A stretch of DNA of 64,000 nucleotides from NCBI RefSeq assembly GCF_023094165.1, contig NZ_JALMDK010000001.1, forward strand, positions 1,178,001 to 1,242,000, in the 5' to 3' direction. Both the position numbers and the translations under genes were made by a program. This DNA comes from Crossiella sp. S99.2 (GTDB lineage: Bacteria; Actinomycetota; Actinomycetes; Mycobacteriales; Pseudonocardiaceae). This document shows positions 42,748 through 52,120 of the stretch, piece after piece (position 1 is the stretch's first letter; every line of letters begins with the position of its first letter). The notes below the pieces were generated by a model. The model searched no databases. It saw only the letters and a list, made by a program, of their open reading frames with translations, and had not been told where the DNA came from.

Positions 42748-45237
42748 ATGGCTTGGGCAGGACGGTCCCGCGAGCTGGACGAACTGGTTGCTTTCCTTGG
42801 CGCACAACGAACCCGGGAGGTCCGGTTCGCGCAGGTGACCGGCGATCCGTGGCTGGGCAAGACCGCGCTGGTCGACCGGGCCCGCCGGGCGGTGCCGGAG
42901 CTGGAGTTCGCCGCCGACCTGCGTGCGGGCCTGGCCGGGGCGCCGGTGGTGCTGCTGGACGATCTGCACCTGGCCGGTCCGGACACCTTCGCCCTGCTGG
43001 GCAGGCTGATCCGGTGTCCCGACCGGTTGCGGCTGACCGTGCTGCTCTGTTACCGCCCGCGGCAGCTCGCGCCGGAGGTGCAGGCGTTACTGGACGAGGT
43101 GGACGGGCTCCGGGTGGAGCTGGGGCCGCTCGCCCCGGCGGAGTGCGCTGAGCTGCTCGGGGAGGCGAGTCCGGCCCGGGTGGCCGAGTTGCACGCGGCC
43201 AGTGGTGGGAATCCCTGTTATCTCAAGGCATTGGCCGATGGTCCCTCGGCCGGGGCGCGCGCCGCGTTGCTGTCCGAAGTGGACGGACTGGGCGAGACCG
43301 GCGCACTGGTGGTGCGGGCCGCCGCGGTGGTCGGTGAGGCGATCACCGCGGACCTGGTCACGCCGGCCAGTGACTGCCCGCCGGCCAGGGTGCGGCAGGC
43401 GCTGGACGCGGCGGTGGCCGCGGATCTGTTGCGGGAGAACGGGGCGGTGCTGGAGTTCCGGCATCCGGTGGTGCGGCGGATGGTGTACGGCTCGGCCTCG
43501 CACAGCTGGCGGATCGAGGCGCATCGGCGGGTGGCCGAGGTGTTGCGGGCGCAGCGGGCATCCGCGCCGGAGCGGGCCCGGCAGCTGGAGTTCGCGGCGC
43601 GGCCGGGGGACCGGAGCGCGGCCGAGGTGCTGGTGCGGGCCGCGCGGGAGGTTCGGGGCAAGGAACCCGACCTTGCGGCTCGCTGGCTGGCCGCGGCGCA
43701 GCGGTTGTGCCCGGCGCCGGACGTGCGGCTGGAACTGTCCGACGTGCTCATCGCGGCCGGGCGCACCGACGAGGGCATGGCGTTGTTCCAGGAGGCAGTG
43801 GGCACGGCGGGGCCGATCGCGGCCAGGGCGGTGCTCCGGTACGCGGCGGTGGAGCGGATGTTCGGCCGCAACCTGACCGCGCGGGCGGTGCTGCGCCGGG
43901 CACTGGCCTGCTGGCCGGACGGCGACCCGGTCGAGCTGGCCGCGATGCGCGCCGAACTGGCCTGCGCGCTGCACAACACCGGCGACCGGATGGCGGCGGT
44001 CCGGCTGGCCGCGCAGGTGGCCGGCACCCCGCTGCCCAAGGACGCGGCGCTGATCCACGCGGTCTGTCACGCGCTGCTGGCCTACGACCACTGGATCGAG
44101 GGCGGGCACACCGCGGCCCAGCGGGCGGCGGACCGGGTGGTCGCATTGCTGGAGGAGGCCACCACCGCGGAACTGGCCGAGTGGCTGACGATCGCGGAGC
44201 AGTGCATCGGCGTCCCCCTGCATCTGGGCCGCTACGCCGAAGCACAGCGGCAGGGGCAGCGGATGCGGGCGGTGGCCAGGGACACCGGGCAGCGCCTGGT
44301 GCTGCTGCGCAGCCAGCTGCGGGTGGCCTACACGCAGGTGATCACCGGCGCCTGGGCCGCGGCCGACGCCAGCCTGGACGAGGCTGAGGAGCAGGCGGCG
44401 CACATCGGCCGCCCGCCGGTGCTGGCCTACGCGATGATGCTGCGCGGCTACCTGGCCGGTGAACGCGGCGAACCGGCCGCCGCACTGGACTTCGCCGAGC
44501 GGTCCATCGACCTGGCCCCCGCCAGTGACCACCCGTGGTGGGCACAGGTGCGCTGGCAACTGTGCGAGGCGCGCCGGGCGCTGGACCTGCCGGTGCCGCC
44601 GGACTTCCTGGACGAGGTGCGGGACCACCTGCTCTCTCCGCATCTGGAGCGGCTCACCGAAAGCGCGCTGCGCCGTGGCGAACCAGCCGAGGCCGCGGAC
44701 TGGGCCCGCCGCTGCCGCGCCGCCGCACTCGATCCGGGGGCGCTGGCCTACGCCCTGCTGGCCGACGCGCGGCTGCTGCTGGCCGGTGGCGAGTGGGCCG
44801 GGGCGGTGCGGCTGGCAAGGGAGGCGGCGCACGGGTTCGCCCGGACCCCGTTGCGGCCGGGGCTGGCCAGGGCGCGACTGGTCGCGGGCGCCGCGCTGGC
44901 CGGACTCGGCGAGCGGGCGGCCGCGCTGGGCGAGCTGGAGCGGGCCAGCGCGTTGTTCGCCGAATTCGGGGCGAACCGGTTGCAGGAGCAGGTGATGCGG
45001 GTCCAGCGCGGATTGGGCAGACGGGTGTCCAGGGCGGCCGGGCGGGTGGCGCCGGGCGAGCTGACCGCGCGGGAACACCAGGTCGCCGGCCTCATCAGCC
45101 AGGGCCTGCCGAACAAGGCGATCGCGGAACGCCTGGTGCTCAGCGAACGCACGGTGACCACGCACGTGTCCAACATCCTGGCCAAGACCGGCCAGCCCTC
45201 ACGCACCGCCCTGGCCGCGCACCTGCTCAGGGGTTGA
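42748..45237 (+). CDS. LAL-type LuxR transcriptional regulator (paralogue 2)
   Basis: 829 aa. Shorter than its paralogue at 37.7 kb, mainly through a reduced ATPase domain. Walker A is atypical ('VTGDPWLGKTALVDRA') and Walker B 'VVLLDDLHLAGPD'. The C-terminal HTH ('ISQGLPNKAIAERLVLSE', 'RTVTTHVSNILAKTG') is almost identical to the first LAL, so the two may bind the same DNA box. ATG at 42748 after AAGGGGGA. Last 11 bp overlap the convergent helicase gene. Confidence 0.9.
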   Translation: MAWAGRSRELDELVAFLGAQRTREVRFAQVTGDPWLGKTALVDRARRAVPELEFAADLRAGLAGAPVVLLDDLHLAGPDTFALLGRLIRCPDRLRLTVLLCYRPRQLAPEVQALLDEVDGLRVELGPLAPAECAELLGEASPARVAELHAASGGNPCYLKALADGPSAGARAALLSEVDGLGETGALVVRAAAVVGEAITADLVTPASDCPPARVRQALDAAVAADLLRENGAVLEFRHPVVRRMVYGSASHSWRIEAHRRVAEVLRAQRASAPERARQLEFAARPGDRSAAEVLVRAAREVRGKEPDLAARWLAAAQRLCPAPDVRLELSDVLIAAGRTDEGMALFQEAVGTAGPIAARAVLRYAAVERMFGRNLTARAVLRRALACWPDGDPVELAAMRAELACALHNTGDRMAAVRLAAQVAGTPLPKDAALIHAVCHALLAYDHWIEGGHTAAQRAADRVVALLEEATTAELAEWLTIAEQCIGVPLHLGRYAEAQRQGQRMRAVARDTGQRLVLLRSQLRVAYTQVITGAWAAADASLDEAEEQAAHIGRPPVLAYAMMLRGYLAGERGEPAAALDFAERSIDLAPASDHPWWAQVRWQLCEARRALDLPVPPDFLDEVRDHLLSPHLERLTESALRRGEPAEAADWARRCRAAALDPGALAYALLADARLLLAGGEWAGAVRLAREAAHGFARTPLRPGLARARLVAGAALAGLGERAAALGELERASALFAEFGANRLQEQVMRVQRGLGRRVSRAAGRVAPGELTAREHQVAGLISQGLPNKAIAERLVLSERTVTTHVSNILAKTGQPSRTALAAHLLRG

Positions 45238-47620
45238 ACGGGTCCTCCGGCCACTTGTGCTTGGGGTAGCGCCCGCGCAGCTCCGCCCGGACCTGCGGAT
45301 ACCCGTTGCGCCAGAAGGATTCCAGGTCACTGGTGACCGCGGCCGGGCGGCCGGCCGGGGAGAGCAGGTGCAGCAGCACCGGCACCCGGCCGTCGGCGAT
45401 CCGCGGCGTGCTGGTCCAGCCGAAGGCCTGCTGCACCTTGACCGGCAGCACCGGGGTGGCCTCGCCGTAGTCCAGCCGGGCCCGGTTGCCCGAGGGCAGC
45501 GCGATCCGCTCCGGGGCCAGTTCGTCCAGCCGCCCGGCCACCGGCCAGGGCAGCAACCGGCGCAGCGCGTGGCCGGCGTCCACCTTGGCCAGATCGGCCC
45601 GCCGCCGCGCGGTGGTCAGCTCCGGGCCGAGCCAGCTGTCCAGGCCGGCCAGCAGGGTGTCCTCGTCCATCGCGGGCCATTGCTCGCCGAAGACCTGGTG
45701 CAGGAAGGCCAGTCGCTGCCGCAGTCCGCGTGAATCGGGTGTCCAGCGCAGCAGGCCCAGCCCTTCCTTGCGCAACCCCTCGGTCAGCGCGGCCTGCACC
45801 GCGGCCCGGTCCGGATCGCGCAACGGCTTGTCCGACAAGGTGATCGCGCCCAGTCGCCGCACCCGCCGGGCCACCACATCGCCGTCCGCCCAGCCGATCT
45901 CGTCCACAGTGGACAGCAGACTGGCCCCGGCCGAGACGGCCAGCGCCTCATCGGCCACCGCGGCCAGCCGGATCCGGCCGTGCGTGCGCCCCGGCTCCCG
46001 GTCGGCCACCGCCACCGCCAGCCATTCCGCCTCGCCCAGCCCGTCGCCGTCCCCGCGCAGTTCCACCGCGGTGCCACCGGCCATCAGGTACACCCCGGTC
46101 TGCCCGGATCGCTTGCGCGCCAGCCGTTCCGGGTAGGCCAGCGCCGCGATCAGCGCCGGATCGTCCTTGCCGCCGGGGGTGTCCGGCAGGGAGCGGGCCA
46201 GCCGGTCCGCCTCCCGCCGCCACCGGCTGCCGGCCGGGCCGCGCTCGTTGCGCAGCCGCCGCAGCGAGGCGGTCAGGTCCGCCGAGGCGGCCAGGGTGTC
46301 GTCGTCGAGCACCGCGACCACCTCCGCCGCCCGCCGCGACCCGACCCGGCGCGAACCGTCCACCAGTGCCCTGGCGAAGCGCGGATGCGTGCCCAGTTCG
46401 GCCAGTTCCCTGCCGCGCGCGGTGAGTTCGCCCTCGGCGTCCAGCGCGCCCAGGGCGTGCAGCACGGTCCGGCCCGCGGCCAGCGCGCCGGCCGGGGGCT
46501 GGTCCCACCAGGACAGCGCGGAGCCGTCCGGCGTGCCCCAGACGGCCAGTTCCAGGGCCAGCCGGGTCAGATCGGCCAGCCGGATCTCGGGTTCGGGGTA
46601 GCGCGGCAGGGCGGACTGCTCGTGCTCGGGCCAGCAGCGGTAGACCCGGCCCGGCGCCTCCCGCCCGGCCCGGCCTGCGCGCTGTTCGGCCACTGCCGCG
46701 GACACCCTGGTGGTCACCAGCCCGGACATGCCGCGCCGATGGTCCACAGTGGACACCCGGGCCAGTCCGGCGTCCACCACCGCACGCACCCCCGGCACGG
46801 TCAGGCTGGACTCGGCCACCGCGGTGGCCAGCACCACCCGCCGCCGCGGTCCCGGCCGCAACGCCGCGTCCTGCGCCGCTGAGGACAGCCTGCCGTGCAG
46901 GGGAAGCACGTCCGCGTCCAGCCCGGCCAGCGCCGCGGCCACCCGGTTGATCTCGCCCACCCCCGGCAGGAAGGCGAGCACGTCTCCGTCGCCCTCGGCC
47001 AGCGCCACCCGCACCGCTTGGGCCACCGCCTGCTCGATCCGCTGCCCGCGCACCGGCGGCAGATACCGCGTCTGGGTGGGGAAGGTCCGCGCGTCCACCC
47101 GGATCACCGGCGCGTCCCCGAGCAGCCCGGCCACCTGCTCGGCCGCCACCGTGGCCGAGGTGGCCAGCAGCCGCAGGTCCTCGCGCAACCCGGCCCGCGC
47201 GTCCAGCAGCAGCGCGAGCAGCAGATCCGCGTCCAGGTGCCGCTCATGGCACTCGTCCAGCACCACGATGTCCACAGTGGACAGTTCGGGGTCGTTTTGC
47301 AGCCGCCGCACCAGCAGTCCGGAGGTGACCACCTCGATCCGGGTGCGCGCCGAGCGCTTGCGATCCCCGCGCACCGCGTAGCCCACGGTCTCCCCGACCG
47401 GCTCGCCCAGCAGCTGGGCCATCCGGGCCGCGGCCGCCCGCGCCGCCAGCCGCCGCGGTTCGGCGACCACCACCCGGGCCCCGCCCTCGGCCAGCGCGAG
47501 CGGCACCAGGGTGGTCTTGCCCGTGCCCGGCGGCGCGACCAGCACCGCGGCCCCGTGCGCGGTCAGCGTGCGGACGATCTCGGGCAGCGCCGGGCGAACC
47601 GGCAGGTCGGGCAGCTCCAC
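45227..47620 (-). CDS. hrpB: ATP-dependent helicase HrpB
   Basis: 797 aa from the GTG at 47620 (another GTG at 47626). DEAH-type superfamily 2 helicase: 'APPGTGKTTLVPLALAE' (motif I), 'VVLDECHERHLDAD' (DECH box), 'LLATSATV' (motif III) and 'AEQRAGRAGREAPG' (motif VI). The HrpB C-terminal domain ends in 'YPKHKWPEDP', a family hallmark. RNA helicase activity is expected, role in actinobacteria unknown. The same frame stays open to 48631 but that stretch is antisense to the glycosyltransferase. Confidence 0.93.
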   Translation of the reverse strand: MELPDLPVRPALPEIVRTLTAHGAAVLVAPPGTGKTTLVPLALAEGGARVVVAEPRRLAARAAAARMAQLLGEPVGETVGYAVRGDRKRSARTRIEVVTSGLLVRRLQNDPELSTVDIVVLDECHERHLDADLLLALLLDARAGLREDLRLLATSATVAAEQVAGLLGDAPVIRVDARTFPTQTRYLPPVRGQRIEQAVAQAVRVALAEGDGDVLAFLPGVGEINRVAAALAGLDADVLPLHGRLSSAAQDAALRPGPRRRVVLATAVAESSLTVPGVRAVVDAGLARVSTVDHRRGMSGLVTTRVSAAVAEQRAGRAGREAPGRVYRCWPEHEQSALPRYPEPEIRLADLTRLALELAVWGTPDGSALSWWDQPPAGALAAGRTVLHALGALDAEGELTARGRELAELGTHPRFARALVDGSRRVGSRRAAEVVAVLDDDTLAASADLTASLRRLRNERGPAGSRWRREADRLARSLPDTPGGKDDPALIAALAYPERLARKRSGQTGVYLMAGGTAVELRGDGDGLGEAEWLAVAVADREPGRTHGRIRLAAVADEALAVSAGASLLSTVDEIGWADGDVVARRVRRLGAITLSDKPLRDPDRAAVQAALTEGLRKEGLGLLRWTPDSRGLRQRLAFLHQVFGEQWPAMDEDTLLAGLDSWLGPELTTARRRADLAKVDAGHALRRLLPWPVAGRLDELAPERIALPSGNRARLDYGEATPVLPVKVQQAFGWTSTPRIADGRVPVLLHLLSPAGRPAAVTSDLESFWRNGYPQVRAELRGRYPKHKWPEDPFNP

Positions 47621-47653
47621 AGCCACACAGTCTGCCCTGGCACACTCGGCCGC

Positions 47654-48781
47654 ATGAGCGCACTGGGGCGGATCGGCGCCGGACTGGCGATCGGGGTGGC
47701 CGCACTGGCGGTGGGCCGGATCGCCAACTACGCGCGGGTCATCCGCAAGGTCGCGCCGCTGCCCGCCGAGCCGCTGGACCGCCCGGCCGAGGTGGCGGTG
47801 ATCATCCCGGCCAGGGACGAGCAGGACACCATCGGCCGCGGGGTGGCCGCGTTGCGCGCCCAGCGGCACCCGGACCTGCGGATCGTGGTGGTCGACGACG
47901 CCTCCGCCGACCGCACCGCGGAGATCGTCGCCGCCCAGGCAGCGCTGGACGAGCGGGTCACCCTGGTCCGCGGCGAGGGCCCGCCGCCGGGCTGGTCCGG
48001 CAAGGTGGCCGCGATGGCCGCGGGGGTGCGTGCCGCGGGCGAGCCGGAGTGGCTGCTGTTCATGGACGCCGACGGGGTAGCCGGTCCGGACCTGCTCGGC
48101 CGCCTGCTGGCCGCCGCGCAAGCCAGTGGCGCGGACCTGGTGTCCAGCCCCGGCGGGATGCGCCGCGGCGCCGGCGCCGGTCTGCTCGCGCCCGCGGCCA
48201 CGGTGGCCATGTTCGAGGTCATCCCGCCCAACAGCGACACCAGGCGGGTGCTCGCCATCGGCCAGTGCCTGCTGCTGCGCCGCTCCGCCTATGACCGCAT
48301 CGGCGGCTGGTCCGCGCTGGCCGGCTCCACCGCCGACGACGTCGACCTGGGCACCCGGATCCGGGACACCGGCGGCCGGGTGCTGATCGTGGACGCCACC
48401 GCCGAGCTGGTCGCCCAGGGCCACGACGGGTTCGGCCAGCTCTGGCGGTCGCTGCGGAAGAGCTTCGTGGTCGGCAGCGGCGGCAACGTGCCGGTGCTGG
48501 CCGCCGGGGCCGTGGTGAGCCTGATCTTCGGCCTCACTCCGCCGATCGCGGCGGTCACCGGCCTGCTGCGCCGCGACCGGCGGATCGCGCTGGCCGGGCT
48601 GATCGGCTGGGCCGCGCAGAGTTACGGGCACCTGCTCTTCGCCCGGTTCTTCGGCCAGCCCGTCGCGCCCGCGGTGCTCGCGCCGCTGTCCTGGGCCGCG
48701 CTGGGCAGTGTGCTGGCCGCCAGCCTCGGTCAGGTGCTGCGCGGCACCGCGACCTGGCGAGGTCGTTCCGTCACCCGCTGA
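47654..48781 (+). CDS. family 2 glycosyltransferase with C-terminal membrane segments
   Basis: 375 aa. An N-terminal hydrophobic segment ('GAGLAIGVAALAVGRIA') precedes the GT-A domain with 'VAVIIPARDEQDTI', 'IVVVDDASADRT' and the metal-binding 'LFMDADGV'. Two or three C-terminal hydrophobic helices anchor it in the membrane. The organisation resembles carotenoid/hopanoid-type GT2 enzymes. Start ATG is 33 bp from the divergent hrpB start. Acceptor unknown. Confidence 0.85.
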   Translation: MSALGRIGAGLAIGVAALAVGRIANYARVIRKVAPLPAEPLDRPAEVAVIIPARDEQDTIGRGVAALRAQRHPDLRIVVVDDASADRTAEIVAAQAALDERVTLVRGEGPPPGWSGKVAAMAAGVRAAGEPEWLLFMDADGVAGPDLLGRLLAAAQASGADLVSSPGGMRRGAGAGLLAPAATVAMFEVIPPNSDTRRVLAIGQCLLLRRSAYDRIGGWSALAGSTADDVDLGTRIRDTGGRVLIVDATAELVAQGHDGFGQLWRSLRKSFVVGSGGNVPVLAAGAVVSLIFGLTPPIAAVTGLLRRDRRIALAGLIGWAAQSYGHLLFARFFGQPVAPAVLAPLSWAALGSVLAASLGQVLRGTATWRGRSVTR

Positions 48782-48850
48782 GTTCGACCAAATCCGTTGC
48801 GTGACAACGGAATAACGTCTTGCTGAGATCGCTTGTCCTCTGGTGAACTA

Positions 48851-48865
48851 GTTAGTAAAGCTAAC
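48851..48865. promoter_or_regulatory. inverted repeat GTTAG-N5-CTAAC upstream of MFS gene
   Basis: Perfect 5-bp arms 19 bp before the GTG start. This is the position of a repressor or activator site for the transporter; no regulator gene is adjacent. Confidence 0.4.
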
Positions 48866-48883
48866 GAAGATCATGGAGGCAGG

Positions 48884-50224
48884 GTGCGTTCGGCCGAGGA
48901 GTCCACCGACCAGAGCGCACAGCGGTTACCCGCCGAGGTCTGGGTGCTGGTTGTGGCCAGTTTCGTGATCGCGATCGGCTTCGGCATCCTGGCCCCCGCG
49001 CTGCCCAGCTACGCCGCCAGCTTCGACGTCGGCGTCACCGCGGCCTCCATCGTGATCAGCGCCTTCGCCTTCATGCGACTGGCCTTCGCCCCGGTCAGCG
49101 GCAAGCTGGTGACCAGGTTCGGCGAACGCCCGATCTACCTGATCGGCATCCTGATCGTCGCGCTGTCCACCGGCGCCTGCGCCTTCGCCGACTCCTACTG
49201 GCAGCTGCTGCTCTTCCGCGCCCTCGGCGGCACCGGGTCCACCATGTTCACCGTGTCCGCGGTGGCCCTGCTGGTCCGGCTCAGCCCGCCGCACCTGCGC
49301 GGCCGCGCCTCCGGGCTGTGGGGCACCGGCTTCCTGCTGGGCAACGTGATCGGGCCGATCTTCGGCGGCGTGCTGGTGTCCATCTCGCTCAAGCTGCCCT
49401 TCCTCGGCTACGCCGCCGCGCTGGTGCTGGCCGCCTTCGTGGCCTGGCTGTTCCTGCGCCGCTCCACCCTGGCCGCGCCGGTGAAGAACGACAACGGCCC
49501 GGTGCTGACCGTGCGCGAGGCGCTCAAGCACCGCGCCTACGTGGCCTCGCTGGCCTCCAGCTTCGCCAACGGCTGGGCGGTCTTCGGCGTCCGGGTCTCG
49601 CTGATCCCGCTGTTCGTCTCCGCGGTGCTGCTGCAACAGCCCAGCATGGCCGGCTGGGCGATGACCGTCTTCGCGGTGGGCAACGCGGCCATGCTGCTGC
49701 TGGCAGGCTGGCTGGCCGACCGGCAGGGCCGCAAACCACTGGTGCTGATCGGCCTGGTCATCTCCGCCATCGGCACCATCTGGGTCGGCTTCACCACCTC
49801 GGTGCCGATGTTCCTGGCCTCCTGCCTGGTCGCCGGGCTGGGCGCGGGCCTGCTCAACCCGCCGCAGAACGCCGCGGTCGCCGACGTGATCGGCAACCGG
49901 GGCCGCGGCGGTCCGGTGCTGGCCGGGTTCCAGATGGCCGCCGACGTCGGCGCGATCATCGGCCCGCTGGCCGCCGGGGCGATCGCCGAGACCATCTCCT
50001 ACCAGGCCGCCTTCGCGGTCACCGGGCTGCTGAGCCTGCTCGCCGCGCTGGTGTGGCTGGCCGCGCCGGAAACCCTGCCGAGCAAGGTCGAGCAGGCCGA
50101 GGAGAAGGCGGCGGAATCCAACCGGGGCGTCGCGGTGGCCGCGGAGTGCGGCTGCCTGGACGAGGGGCCCGAGGTGCCGCTGGGCGCCAGGGTGGCCGGG
50201 AAGCCCCGTCAGCCCGAGGCCTGA
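48884..50224 (+). CDS. MFS transporter (drug/proton antiporter type)
   Basis: 446 aa. Twelve TM helices are expected; motif A appears in both halves ('GKLVTRFGERPIYLIG', 'GWLADRQGRKPLVLIG') and 'GTGSTMFTV' and 'GTGFLLGNVIGPIFGG' resemble DHA motifs. The C-terminal 45 residues are charged and cytosolic, with Cys ('ECGCLD'). It probably exports a small molecule. GTG start with GGAGG five bases upstream. A strong terminator follows. Confidence 0.9.
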   Translation: MRSAEESTDQSAQRLPAEVWVLVVASFVIAIGFGILAPALPSYAASFDVGVTAASIVISAFAFMRLAFAPVSGKLVTRFGERPIYLIGILIVALSTGACAFADSYWQLLLFRALGGTGSTMFTVSAVALLVRLSPPHLRGRASGLWGTGFLLGNVIGPIFGGVLVSISLKLPFLGYAAALVLAAFVAWLFLRRSTLAAPVKNDNGPVLTVREALKHRAYVASLASSFANGWAVFGVRVSLIPLFVSAVLLQQPSMAGWAMTVFAVGNAAMLLLAGWLADRQGRKPLVLIGLVISAIGTIWVGFTTSVPMFLASCLVAGLGAGLLNPPQNAAVADVIGNRGRGGPVLAGFQMAADVGAIIGPLAAGAIAETISYQAAFAVTGLLSLLAALVWLAAPETLPSKVEQAEEKAAESNRGVAVAAECGCLDEGPEVPLGARVAGKPRQPEA

Positions 50225-50233
50225 GACTTGGGA

Positions 50234-50272
50234 ACGTGGGGGGCCGGCGCCCTCGCAACCGGCCCCCCACGT
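50234..50272 (+). terminator. terminator after MFS gene
   Basis: 14-bp perfect stem ACGTGGGGGGCCGG / CCGGCCCCCCACGT with an 11-nt loop, 10 bp past the stop. A second perfect 9-bp hairpin (CCTGAACTG / CAGTTCAGG, 50380-50404) lies in the 255-bp gap, on the way to the VIT1-like gene end. Confidence 0.75.
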
Positions 50273-50479
50273 GTCCGCCGAGTGTGCAGGTCGTCACCCG
50301 TACTAGGGAATGGGCACTCCCGGCGGTAGTCGGGTCCGGCGCTACCCGCTGTTGATAAACAGTTGTGGCGAAATCCAGTCCTGAACTGAAAACGGCAGTT
50401 CAGGGTCGTCCGGCGGTATGCGCGTTTGCGCGCCGGGTCACCGCCGGAAAGTTCCGACGGTAATTCAAGGGAACTTCGC

Positions 50480-51202
50480 TCACCCGCCCGCGCTCACCCC
50501 GATGAGTGAGCCCACCAGGTAGGTGGCACCCGCCGCGATCGCGCCGAAGAGCAGTTGGCGCAAGCCGTTGAGCCACCAGGGCCTGGTGGTGAACCTGGCC
50601 ACCACCGCGCCCGCGATCACCAGGCCGGCCCCGCCCACCAGTAGACCAGCCACCAGCGAGTCGAAGCCGAGCAGGTAGGGCAGCAGCGGGAACAGCGCGC
50701 CCACGGCGAAGCAGAAGAACGAGGAGATCCCGGCCAGCCAGGGCGAGGGCTGCTCGGTCGGGTCCACGCCCAGCTCCTGGGTCAGGTGCACCCGCACCGC
50801 CAGTTCCGGGTCCCGGTGCACCTCGGCGGCCACCCGGCGCGCGGTGTCCTCGGTCAGCCCCATGTCCACATAGGACTCGACCAGCTCCGCCAGCTCGGCC
50901 CTGGGGTGTTCGCGCAGCTCGGTGCGCTCCACCTCCATCTCGGCCCGCACCTGGTTGTTCTGCGTCTCCACCGAGGCGTACTCGCCCAGCGCCATGGAGA
51001 ACGCCCCGGAAACCAGCCCGGCCACCCCGGACAACACGATGAAGTGCGCGCCGGCCCCGCTGCCGCCGACGCCCGCGACCAGCGCGATGTTGGTCACCAG
51101 CCCGTCCATCGCGCCGAAGACGGCAGGCCGCAGCCAGCCGCCGGAGACATCGGAGTGCACGTGCCCGACTTCCTCGGCGCCACTGCTTTCCGCTGCGGTC
51201 AT
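50480..51202 (-). CDS. VIT1/CCC1 family iron/manganese transporter
   Basis: 240 aa. The N-terminal 'VFGAMDGLVTNIALVAGVGG' is the family signature; a hydrophilic acidic/His-Glu loop (about 75-140, 'EMEVERTELREHPRAELAEL') binds metal in relatives, and three TM helices follow ('ISSFFCFAVGALFPLLPYLL' and others). It would move Fe2+ or Mn2+ out of the cytosol. ATG start. It is divergent from the DsbA-like gene (126 bp). Confidence 0.88.
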   Translation of the reverse strand: MTAAESSGAEEVGHVHSDVSGGWLRPAVFGAMDGLVTNIALVAGVGGSGAGAHFIVLSGVAGLVSGAFSMALGEYASVETQNNQVRAEMEVERTELREHPRAELAELVESYVDMGLTEDTARRVAAEVHRDPELAVRVHLTQELGVDPTEQPSPWLAGISSFFCFAVGALFPLLPYLLGFDSLVAGLLVGGAGLVIAGAVVARFTTRPWWLNGLRQLLFGAIAAGATYLVGSLIGVSAGG

Positions 51203-51328
51203 GAAATTTACGTTAGGGCGTTGCCGGGAAAACCGACATTCGACTCACGGGGTTCTCATCCGATGCCCATTAGGCTGCGGCCGAGACCGCCGCACGGCGG
51301 TCGGTTCGTCGCTGGAAAGGACCAAGAC

Positions 51329-52117
51329 GTGGGCGGTGCCGAGCGCAACGCGCGAAAGCGGAAGCAGGATGCCGCCGCGGCGGCCAAGGCGATGGCTTCG
51401 GCCCGCAAGAGCGACCGCACCAAGATGTGGGTCGGCGTCGGGGTGGTCGTGGTCATCGCCGCCGCGATCTTCGGCGGCATCTACTTCACCGCGCAGACCG
51501 ACAGCTCCGTCACCTCCGGCGCGATCCCCAAGGTCCAGGTCAACCCGACCTACCCGGTGACCAGGGACAACGCGATCGTGGTCGCGGGCAAGGACACCGC
51601 GAAGACCACCGTCGACCTGTACGCGGACTTCCTCTGCCCCGGTTGCGGCGGCTTCGAGAAGCAGTACGGCACCCAGATCCAGGACAAGCTGAACTCCGGT
51701 GAGCTGAAGGTCCGCTACCACATGCTGCCGATGCTGGTGAAGCTGTCCAAGCCGGAGGGCTACTCGCTGGACTCGGCCAACGCGGCCCTGGCCGTGGCCA
51801 AGGCCGCGCCGGAGAAGTTCCCGGACTTCTTCGCCAGCCTCTACGGCAAGCAGCCGAAGGAGAACGGCGCCGGCTACACCAAGGACCAGCTGATCCAGCT
51901 CGCCCGCGACCTGGGCGTGCCCGGCGAGGACTTCGCCAACGACATCCGCAACGGCACCAACAACCAGGCGCTGCAGGACTCCTTCGCCAACGTGGACAAC
52001 GACCCCGGCTTCAAGGACGCGGGCGGCTTCACCGGCACCCCGGCCGTGGTGGCCGACGGCAAGAAGGTCGACCTGCAGAACACCCCGACCTGGTTCGAGG
52101 ACCTGTTCAAGAAGTAG
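51329..52117 (+). CDS. membrane-anchored DsbA-like thioredoxin-fold protein
   Basis: 262 aa. A basic N-terminus ('RNARKRKQDAAAAAKAMA') and a TM helix (about 33-54) anchor an extracytoplasmic thioredoxin domain with active site CPGC ('YADFLCPGCGGFEK') and cis-Pro loop 'FTGTPAVVADG'. It resembles mycobacterial DsbA-like proteins that make or isomerise disulfides in secreted proteins. GTG start with GGAAAGG. It is convergent with the PaaK-like gene. Confidence 0.9.
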   Translation: MGGAERNARKRKQDAAAAAKAMASARKSDRTKMWVGVGVVVVIAAAIFGGIYFTAQTDSSVTSGAIPKVQVNPTYPVTRDNAIVVAGKDTAKTTVDLYADFLCPGCGGFEKQYGTQIQDKLNSGELKVRYHMLPMLVKLSKPEGYSLDSANAALAVAKAAPEKFPDFFASLYGKQPKENGAGYTKDQLIQLARDLGVPGEDFANDIRNGTNNQALQDSFANVDNDPGFKDAGGFTGTPAVVADGKKVDLQNTPTWFEDLFKK

Positions 52118-52120
52118 TCC

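Noticed and set aside
47621..48631. N-terminal extension of HrpB
   Set aside because: Antisense to the glycosyltransferase, with low-complexity composition; HrpB starts normally at 47620.
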